A stretch of DNA of 11,702 nucleotides. It comes from an uncultured Maritalea sp. (lineage in GTDB: Bacteria; Pseudomonadota; Alphaproteobacteria; Rhizobiales; Devosiaceae). A model generated the notes under the pieces. That model searched no databases and was not told where the DNA came from. It saw nothing but the letters and a program-made list of their open reading frames with translations. This document shows positions 7,441 through 11,702 of this stretch, in pieces. Each line of letters begins with the position of its first letter. Within the stretch, counting starts at the first letter, position 1. The stretch is taken from positions 1-11,702 of the forward strand of contig CAJXLH010000057.1 in the NCBI GenBank assembly GCA_913055925.1, written 5' to 3'. The translations under genes were made by a program, and so were the position numbers.

Positions 7441-7916
7441 GACTGCGGCTCCTTGCTCAAAAGCTCTTTTCTGCGGCCATTTAGGCGCTGAATAATTCGG
7501 AAAATGATAAGGAATGACGCAATAAATGCTGACGCGTAAAGGGCTGCATCGGGCACCGGGAGGGTGACGGATTCATTGCGCATTGTGCGCAGCACCGTTT
7601 TATACCCGATCCAGCTCAGGTTGCACATCACGGCTAAGTAAACCAGGTCAATCACCGTGAACAATGCAACACGAATTTTTCGCTTCAACAGCTCGGTTAG
7701 GAATCCCATGTTGAGCTGCGCATCGGTGCGTTCAACCTCACCAATGGCTAAAAAGGCCATCCAGACCCAGAGCCATCGTGCAAGCTCTTCGGTCCAAACT
7801 GGTCCGACCACAAAGTCCGTGCGCCCAACAATTTGTAGCAGTACAACGGCCAACAAGATGATGAAAATCACCGTCGCTACGCTACCTTCAAAACTATATT
7901 TGGACTTTGGCTTCAT
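7437..7916 (-). CDS. siaQ: TRAP transporter small permease (DctQ type), sialic acid
   Basis: This is the 159-residue small membrane subunit of the TRAP transporter, with four predicted hydrophobic helices (near 12-30, 43-60, 83-102 and 125-145). The DctQ family signature is clear in EELARWLWVWMAFLAIGE. It pairs with the large subunit in the inner membrane and helps receive the loaded binding protein. GAGG lies 8 nt upstream of the ATG at 7916. It follows siaP after a 53-nt gap that contains a hairpin, and its stop overlaps the siaM start. DctQ sequences are poorly conserved, so substrate is taken from context. Confidence 0.92.
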   Translation of the reverse strand: MKPKSKYSFEGSVATVIFIILLAVVLLQIVGRTDFVVGPVWTEELARWLWVWMAFLAIGEVERTDAQLNMGFLTELLKRKIRVALFTVIDLVYLAVMCNLSWIGYKTVLRTMRNESVTLPVPDAALYASAFIASFLIIFRIIQRLNGRRKELLSKEPQS

Positions 7917-7940
7917 CGATCAAACCTCAATTGAATGGAC

Positions 7941-7958
7941 TGGGGTGTTCAAGCCCCA
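7941..7958 (-). promoter_or_regulatory. Intercistronic hairpin between siaP and siaQ
   Basis: TGGGG (7941-7945) and CCCCA (7954-7958) form a GC-rich 5-bp stem with an 8-nt loop, 12 nt after the siaP stop and upstream of the siaQ ribosome-binding site. No U-tract follows. Such hairpins after binding-protein genes often stabilise the upstream mRNA or cause partial termination, allowing more binding protein than permease. That role is inferred. Confidence 0.35.
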
Positions 7959-7969
7959 ATCCGAGGGAG

Positions 7970-8935
7970 TTATTCGCCAATTACTTTTGCAATTGAGCCA
8001 GCACCGAATTCGGCTTCTAGCTCGTCGTAATAAGGCTTCATCGCCGCACGGAATGGTGCGAGATCTGGGTAAGTGATTTCCAAGCCACGCTCTTTGAACG
8101 TTTCAACCAGCTTTGCTTCTGCTTCAAATGTCATACCATTTGACTTTTCGCCGCCAGCCATAACCGCTGCCTGAACCCATGCTTTTTCTTGGTCTGAAAA
8201 GCCGTCCCAAGTCGACTTAGAAATCTGAATTGCTGCTGACGCAATGAAGTGGTTAGTCATCGCAATGTGGCTTTGCACTTCGTAGAATTTCATTGCTTCA
8301 ATTGTTGGCAATGGATTCTCTTCAGCGTCCACCTGGTTGGTTTGAAGCGCGAGATACACTTCCTGGAACGCAACAGGCGCTGGTGTTGCGCCAGTGTTTT
8401 CTGCATATGCAATCAAGAAAGGTACGCCAGGTGTACGTAGGCGCAAGCCCTTCATGTCATCAATAGAGTTGATCGCGCGGTTAGATGTTGTCTGACGTGT
8501 ACCGTAGTACCAAACATCCAATAGCTTCACGCCTTGTTCTTGGAACTTTGCGTCCATTTCTTGGCCCCAAGGACCCGCGATGATGCGCTTAAGGTGGTTG
8601 TAGTCTGAGACCACATATGGCGCGCCAACAAGTTTCAGCTCAGGAATTGTGTAGCTCATGTCTGGGTAACCAGTCATAACCATATCCAACTCGCCAGCCT
8701 GCACTTGAGCAACCATTGCCTTGAAGTCACCCAAAGTTGCAGATGGGAACAGTTTTACGGTCATTTCACCGCCAGAAAGTGCTTCCAGACGCTCTTTGAA
8801 CTCTAGTGTGCCTTGATAAACGTTAGAGACCTCATTGTCTTGCATGCCAAAAGTGAGCTCAGTCGCAGCTTGTGCGCTTGCCGTTGCCAACAAAATAGCT
8901 GATAGACCAGCCAAGATGCCTTTAGTTTTTTTCAT
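7970..8935 (-). CDS. siaP: TRAP sialic acid-binding periplasmic protein SiaP (DctP family)
   Basis: This 321-residue periplasmic solute receptor delivers substrate to the SiaQM permease. A Sec signal peptide is obvious (basic MKKTK, hydrophobic core, AQA cleavage site near residue 23). The mature part closely resembles Haemophilus influenzae SiaP, recalled from memory, in GTRQTTSNRAINSI (145-158), AFQEVYLALQTN (189-200), ENPL (206-209) and the PDL-PF--MKPYY region. The arginines expected to bind the sialate carboxylate (R147 in GTR, R167 in LRLRTP) and the Asn of ENPL are present. Several other contact positions differ (see findings). The ATG at 8935 is chosen over the adjacent ATG at 8938 because GGAGG then sits at a normal 5-nt spacing. 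It follows nanR after a 47-nt gap containing a hairpin. Confidence 0.93.
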   Translation of the reverse strand: MKKTKGILAGLSAILLATASAQAATELTFGMQDNEVSNVYQGTLEFKERLEALSGGEMTVKLFPSATLGDFKAMVAQVQAGELDMVMTGYPDMSYTIPELKLVGAPYVVSDYNHLKRIIAGPWGQEMDAKFQEQGVKLLDVWYYGTRQTTSNRAINSIDDMKGLRLRTPGVPFLIAYAENTGATPAPVAFQEVYLALQTNQVDAEENPLPTIEAMKFYEVQSHIAMTNHFIASAAIQISKSTWDGFSDQEKAWVQAAVMAGGEKSNGMTFEAEAKLVETFKERGLEITYPDLAPFRAAMKPYYDELEAEFGAGSIAKVIGE

Positions 8936-8940
8936 CATTT

Positions 8941-8945
8941 CCTCC
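8941..8945 (-). promoter_or_regulatory. Ribosome-binding site of siaP (decides the start)
   Basis: On the minus strand GGAGG precedes two tandem ATG codons by 2 and 5 nt. The 5-nt spacing favours the second ATG (8935), which also gives a standard MKKTK signal-peptide start. Confidence 0.6.
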
Positions 8946-8957
8946 GTCTTGATGAAT

Positions 8958-8976
8958 GGCAAAGACAAGCTTTGCC
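8958..8976 (-). promoter_or_regulatory. Intercistronic hairpin between nanR and siaP
   Basis: GGCAAAG (8958-8964) and CTTTGCC (8970-8976) form a perfect 7-bp stem with a 5-nt loop, lying between the nanR stop and the siaP ribosome-binding site. On the minus-strand transcript it is followed by a non-U sequence, so it is unlikely to be a simple terminator. It could be a processing or 5'-stabilising element that separates low regulator expression from high siaP expression; this is inference. Confidence 0.45.
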
Positions 8977-8982
8977 GTTTGA

Positions 8983-9744
8983 TCAGGTTGGTGTTTCCTG
9001 TTCGGTTGAAAGAAAGTTGTCGCTGAGTGGCGCATGTTGAGGCGCCCGCAAACGTGCGCGATATGAACGCGCCAAGTGCTTTTCCATCACATTTGTGGCG
9101 GTCACCACATCGCCGTCCAAAATTGCTTGATAGATTGCGCGATGTTCCTCATACGCAATGGTGTCATGCTTTTGAGCGTCGGCTTTGGTTGGGCGTTGCT
9201 CCAACATGGCACTGACAAACATGTCGTGAAGTTTCAAAATCACAGGGTTTCCAACCACCGAAACAATGGCGCGATGAAACGCAATGTCCGTCGACGGAAA
9301 GTCCGACGTGCCGATGGACGCGAAATTCGCTTCCAGGGCAGTTTGCAACTTCACAATTTGTACATTGTCAGCACGATTGGCCGCTTCGCGTGCCGCCCCT
9401 GCCTCAATGAATTGACGCATCTGCTCAAGATGGGCAGCGCTTTCGGCGTCTCCCAATATCTCTCGCAGGTGCGAACCGGTGCTCATTAACACCGCCTGGA
9501 TAGATGGCCGTGCAGCACGCGGGCGTTTCCCCCCACCTGTATGCACATAACCGCGCATTTGCATTTGAGACAATGCCTCACGCACCGTAGGTCGCGACGC
9601 ATTGAAACGCTCACAGAGTTCGCGCTCTGTGGGTAGCGCTTCATCTATTTGAATAGACTCGTCCCGAATTTGTGCGATCAGCGCATCAGCAATCGCATCG
9701 GCTGCGCGCCGTGGCTCCTGCATCTGATTTTCTCGCATCGTCAT
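8983..9744 (-). CDS. nanR: GntR-family (FadR subfamily, FCD domain) regulator of sialic acid genes, NanR-like
   Basis: This 253-residue transcription factor has an N-terminal winged helix-turn-helix (about 12-72) with the GntR signature LPTERELCERFNASRPTVREALSQM region and a wing ending in HTGGGKRP. The C-terminal FCD ligand-binding domain (about 95-230) carries the usual metal-site pattern: D153 and H157 (DIAFH), H201 (EEHRAI) and H223 (EKHL). FCD regulators of this type bind sugar acids or sialic acid and usually repress. The ATG at 9744 has an excellent AAGGAGG 5 nt upstream. It is the first gene of the nan operon and divergent from nanA, so it probably controls itself and both units through the palindrome at 9831-9845. 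Binding of Neu5Ac rather than another pathway sugar is inferred. Confidence 0.9.
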   Translation of the reverse strand: MTMRENQMQEPRRAADAIADALIAQIRDESIQIDEALPTERELCERFNASRPTVREALSQMQMRGYVHTGGGKRPRAARPSIQAVLMSTGSHLREILGDAESAAHLEQMRQFIEAGAAREAANRADNVQIVKLQTALEANFASIGTSDFPSTDIAFHRAIVSVVGNPVILKLHDMFVSAMLEQRPTKADAQKHDTIAYEEHRAIYQAILDGDVVTATNVMEKHLARSYRARLRAPQHAPLSDNFLSTEQETPT

Positions 9745-9785
9745 TCAGTCCTCCTTTGGCAAACAATGACGCCTCATAAGTACAC

Positions 9786-9813
9786 GTGACAGGTGAGGTC
9801 ACTCAAGCGCTTG
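9786..9813. repeat. Short inverted repeats upstream of nanR
   Basis: GTGAC (9786-9790) and GTCAC (9798-9802) form an inverted repeat, followed by the 10-bp palindrome CAAGCGCTTG (9804-9813). They lie 42-69 nt upstream of the nanR start, where its promoter should be. No good -35/-10 pair for nanR was recognised. They may be secondary protein sites or chance. Confidence 0.2.
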
Positions 9814-9817
9814 TTTA

Positions 9818-9845
9818 ACCAAATTTTCCTTTTGGTATTACCAAA
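9818..9845. promoter_or_regulatory. Probable NanR operator: 15-bp palindrome plus an extra half-site
   Basis: TTTGGTATTACCAAA (9831-9845) is a perfect palindrome around T9838. An extra half-site ACCAAA (9818-9823) forms a second inverted pair with TTTGGT (9831-9836). TGGTxxxACCA-type sites are typical for FadR-subfamily GntR regulators, and Escherichia coli NanR recognises GGTATA half-sites, close to GGTATT here. The site lies 87 nt upstream of nanR and about 100 nt upstream of nanA, just ahead of a candidate nanA -35 element. It is placed to control both divergent units. Confidence 0.65.
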
Positions 9846-9853
9846 TATTATTC

Positions 9854-9882
9854 TTGTCAAACAAAAAAATTAAAAGTATCTA
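9854..9882 (+). promoter_or_regulatory. Candidate nanA promoter
   Basis: TTGTCA (9854-9859) is a good -35 hexamer. After a 17-nt A-rich spacer comes TATCTA (9877-9882), a weak -10. The -35 starts 8 nt downstream of the palindromic operator. The region is clearly richer in A and T than the flanking genes. The assignment rests on motif and spacing only. Confidence 0.35.
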
Positions 9883-9947
9883 TTTTGGAAAGACGATATA
9901 ACAAATCTGCGCAACAGCTATGGCGCACATCACATAAGGGATGAGAT

Positions 9948-10847
9948 ATGGCGATGAATCAGTTCAAAGGAATGTATGCGGCTTTGATTTCCGGCATTTC
10001 TGACAATGGCGAGTTTTCGCCCGAGCGCCAGCGTAACATCGACGAATACGTTTTAAGACAGGGTCTTAAGGGCATATATGTTGGCGGCAGCAGCGGAGAA
10101 TCTGGTCTTTTCACAGTTGATGAATTGTTAGACCAACAAGCCGTAGTGGCCGAAAACGCTAAAAATCACGACTGCACACTCATTGCTCATGTTGGCGCTC
10201 CAAATTTGCGCGATTCCGTAAGGCTTGCGCAATCAGCAAAAGATCGCGGTTACCACGCCCTTAGCGCGCTCCCGCCACATGCCTATCCGTTTTCAGATCA
10301 AGAAATTCTCGCATACTATCGCGTGCTGAGCAGCGCGACAGATCTGCCACTTATTGTCTATGAAGTGCCCATCCGCACCGGCCGCCCAATTCCTGATGCA
10401 GTTTTGACTGAATTACTACAGCTACAAAATGTGATGGGTGTAAAATTCACTTCTAGTGATTTGTTCAAGATGTGCCGCTTGCAAACCGCCTGTCCTGACA
10501 AGACATTTTACTTCGGTTTTGACGAGATTTTCTTGTCCGCCGCCGCACTAGGCGTCGATGGCGGAATTGGCACAACCTACAATGTTCTCGGAAAGCTATA
10601 TGTTCGTCTTTTTGAGGCCGCGCAAAGTGGTGACCTTGAGTTGGCGCGACGTCTCCAGTCAAAGTCGCAACAGTTCGTGACATTGTTATTCGAAACCGGC
10701 GTGCTGCCGGGTGTCAAAGTTGCCATGCAAGCCATTGGCGTCGATTGTGGCCCCACCCGCGCGCCTTTCCAACTGCAATCGCAATCTGGCGCCAACGCGA
10801 TCAAAAAAGTGATGCGATCGGACGACTTTGCTGACTGGATCAGTTAG
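9948..10847 (+). CDS. nanA: N-acetylneuraminate lyase NanA (DapA/NanA class I aldolase family)
   Basis: NanA (EC 4.1.3.3) cleaves sialic acid to ManNAc and pyruvate through a Schiff base. It is a 299-residue (beta/alpha)8 barrel and shows the family motif GGSSGE (46-51), catalytic Tyr138 in IVYEVP, Schiff-base Lys166 in GVKFTSSD, and FDEIF (191-195), whose Asp-Glu pair is typical of sialate lyases and absent from ordinary DapA. GGIGTTYN (205-212) corresponds to GGIGSTYN in E. coli NanA, recalled from memory, so one active-site Ser is Thr. The ATG at 9948 has AAGGG 7 nt upstream; a second ATG two codons later is possible. It is transcribed away from nanR and its 3' end overlaps the C26 gene by 8 nt. 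Function is well supported by the motifs and by nanE, nanK and siaPQM next door. Confidence 0.94.
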   Translation: MAMNQFKGMYAALISGISDNGEFSPERQRNIDEYVLRQGLKGIYVGGSSGESGLFTVDELLDQQAVVAENAKNHDCTLIAHVGAPNLRDSVRLAQSAKDRGYHALSALPPHAYPFSDQEILAYYRVLSSATDLPLIVYEVPIRTGRPIPDAVLTELLQLQNVMGVKFTSSDLFKMCRLQTACPDKTFYFGFDEIFLSAAALGVDGGIGTTYNVLGKLYVRLFEAAQSGDLELARRLQSKSQQFVTLLFETGVLPGVKVAMQAIGVDCGPTRAPFQLQSQSGANAIKKVMRSDDFADWIS

Positions 10848-11544
10848 CGCCGCGACAAGCGTCAACAAACGCTTTAAAAAGCTTGGATGACGGGTCTTGG
10901 GGCAAGTCATCTCGTTCCGGGTGCCACTGCACGCCTATCGCGAAACGTTTGTCTGGCAACTCAATTGCTTCAATCAGATCGTCATCTGAACGGGCTGATA
11001 TTGTTGTTCCCTCACCTACGCTAACAAGCGCTTCGCTGTGGTAAGTGTTCACTTGGAATTCTGACAGCTCAAGAATTTCAAACAGTCGAGAATTCACTTC
11101 AACTGCAACATTGTGCCGCCGTCCCGCTTCATCGTGCGGTGTTGATACCTTTTCAGTCTCGAGCAAATCTGGGGTCATCTTTGCACCGTGCAAACAACCC
11201 AGCAGCTGCATACCCGAACAAATGCCAAGCACAGGCTTGTCTTCGCGCAAAAACGCGTCAATCAACATCATTTCCGTTTGCAGACGATCTGACTTAGGCG
11301 ATCGCGGCGTCAAACCATAGGCATAATGCTCCGGCAAAAACGCAAACCGCCCTCCCGGACACAGCAAGCCATCACAATTGGCGATAGCCCAGTCGACCAG
11401 TTCCGGATCAAACGGCAGACCAATTGCCCGCCCACCAACACGCTGCACCGCCTCGAAATAGCGCTTGCCAATCGCATATGCGCTGCCGCCATCGCTGGTG
11501 TTTTCATCAAGCAAAATCGCGATTAGCGGTTTGGGCATATGCAT
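10840..11544 (-). CDS. Class I glutamine-amidotransferase-like hydrolase (peptidase C26 family)
   Basis: This 234-residue cytosolic protein has the class I amidotransferase fold. The nucleophile is Cys109 in GICSGMQLLG, and His208 and Glu210 sit in GVQWHPER. An oxyanion-region CPGG (62-65) and VNTYHSEAL (165-173) are also visible. The overall order matches the gamma-glutamyl-gamma-aminobutyrate hydrolase (PuuD-like) C26 group. The nucleophile elbow differs from the CRGxQ typical of PuuD and looks more like the CxGMQ of biosynthetic amidotransferases, so the PuuD reaction should not be assumed. It probably cleaves a gamma-glutamyl amide. The ATG at 11544 has AGGA 6 nt upstream; another ATG two codons on is possible. 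It converges on nanA with overlapping stop codons and is divergent from a gene at the right edge. Whether it belongs to the sialic acid locus is unknown. Confidence 0.85.
   Translation of the reverse strand: MHMPKPLIAILLDENTSDGGSAYAIGKRYFEAVQRVGGRAIGLPFDPELVDWAIANCDGLLCPGGRFAFLPEHYAYGLTPRSPKSDRLQTEMMLIDAFLREDKPVLGICSGMQLLGCLHGAKMTPDLLETEKVSTPHDEAGRRHNVAVEVNSRLFEILELSEFQVNTYHSEALVSVGEGTTISARSDDDLIEAIELPDKRFAIGVQWHPERDDLPQDPSSKLFKAFVDACRGAN
10857..10874. terminator. Hairpin just after the nanA stop, inside the C26 coding 3' end
   Basis: AAGCGT (10857-10862) and ACGCTT (10869-10874) form a 6-bp stem with a CAACAA loop, starting 10 nt after the nanA stop. It is followed on the plus strand by TAAAAAGC rather than a U-tract, so it is a weak terminator candidate for nanA. 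Confidence 0.25.
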
Positions 11545-11689
11545 AACTCATCCTGGTTTGGGTTCCGGCTCAAAACTATCGCAGAATCACACGTAAAATC
11601 CACAATCGAAGGACGGAAAAAGCGTTTTGTGATGTTGCACCTCCCGCTGCCATTCCCTACCCTCGCGCGAAACAGATTGCGGGAACCAT
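11545..11689. promoter_or_regulatory. Divergent intergenic region between the C26 gene and the right-edge gene
   Basis: This 145-nt gap separates two divergent starts and should hold a promoter for each. On the plus strand TTGCAC and TACCCT, about 17 nt apart (near 11634-11665), are a weak pair. No operator palindrome or riboswitch was recognised. Confidence 0.3.
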
Positions 11690-11702
11690 ATGTCCAAAAT
11701 TG
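11690..11702 (+). CDS. Possible start of a further gene, cut by the window end
   Basis: An ATG at 11690 is preceded by GCGGGAA with suitable spacing and opens a frame reading M-S-K-I before the sequence ends. The divergent promoter gap supports a real gene here, but four codons give no clue to its product. Confidence 0.4.

Noticed and set aside
8988..8998. TTGGTGTTTCC in the 3' end of nanR, matching 9 of 11 bases of half of the candidate NanR operator
   Set aside because: It lies in the coding sequence, has no symmetric partner and is explained by the C-terminal codons; a chance match is likely.
9745..9947. Small RNA or leader peptide in the nanR-nanA gap
   Set aside because: Only short, AT-rich sequence with operator and promoter-like motifs is present; no convincing ORF with a ribosome-binding site or terminator hairpin.

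Overview
The window looks like a piece of chromosome from an alphaproteobacterium, probably a marine or host-associated member of the Hyphomicrobiales (Rhizobiales); the genus cannot be fixed from sequence alone. The evidence is a PAS-type sensor kinase of alphaproteobacterial style, the aerobic cobalamin genes cobT and cobS, a membrane-anchored TIGR02281-type aspartyl protease, dusA and TRAP transport genes, all at moderate GC. Every large open frame is assigned. No tRNA, rRNA, CRISPR array, insertion sequence or phage gene was seen.

Left part (1-4521), housekeeping genes. The 3' part of a sensor histidine kinase (+) converges on cobT (-), and a near-perfect hairpin covers both stop codons. 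cobT is divergent from cobS (+); the two encode lower-ligand activation and cobalamin assembly. A small retropepsin-like membrane protease (+) follows cobS and converges on dusA (-), a tRNA-dihydrouridine synthase.

Central part (4599-10847), a sialic acid uptake and catabolism locus. On the minus strand, in transcription order, it reads nanR (GntR/FCD regulator), siaP, siaQ and siaM (TRAP transporter), nanE (ManNAc-6-P epimerase) and nanK (ManNAc kinase). The gene junctions are very tight. nanA (N-acetylneuraminate lyase) diverges from nanR. The nanR-nanA gap holds a perfect 15-bp palindrome with TGGTATT/ACCA half-sites, the obvious NanR operator. Together these genes would import a sialic acid, cleave it to pyruvate and ManNAc, phosphorylate the ManNAc and epimerise it to GlcNAc-6-P. 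The later steps (nagA, nagB), any sialidase and any outer-membrane porin are not in the window.

Right part (10840-11702). A class I glutamine-amidotransferase-like (peptidase C26) gene runs toward nanA, and the two 3' ends overlap by 8 bp. After a divergent promoter gap, the first codons of another gene appear at the right edge.

This is not a wholly new system. It is a known pathway with details worth a second look: a NanK that has lost two of the three zinc cysteines of ROK kinases, a SiaP that keeps the carboxylate-binding arginines but differs at several other expected ligand contacts, a single strong NanR operator, intercistronic hairpins on both sides of siaP, and an uncharacterised C26 enzyme next to nanA.
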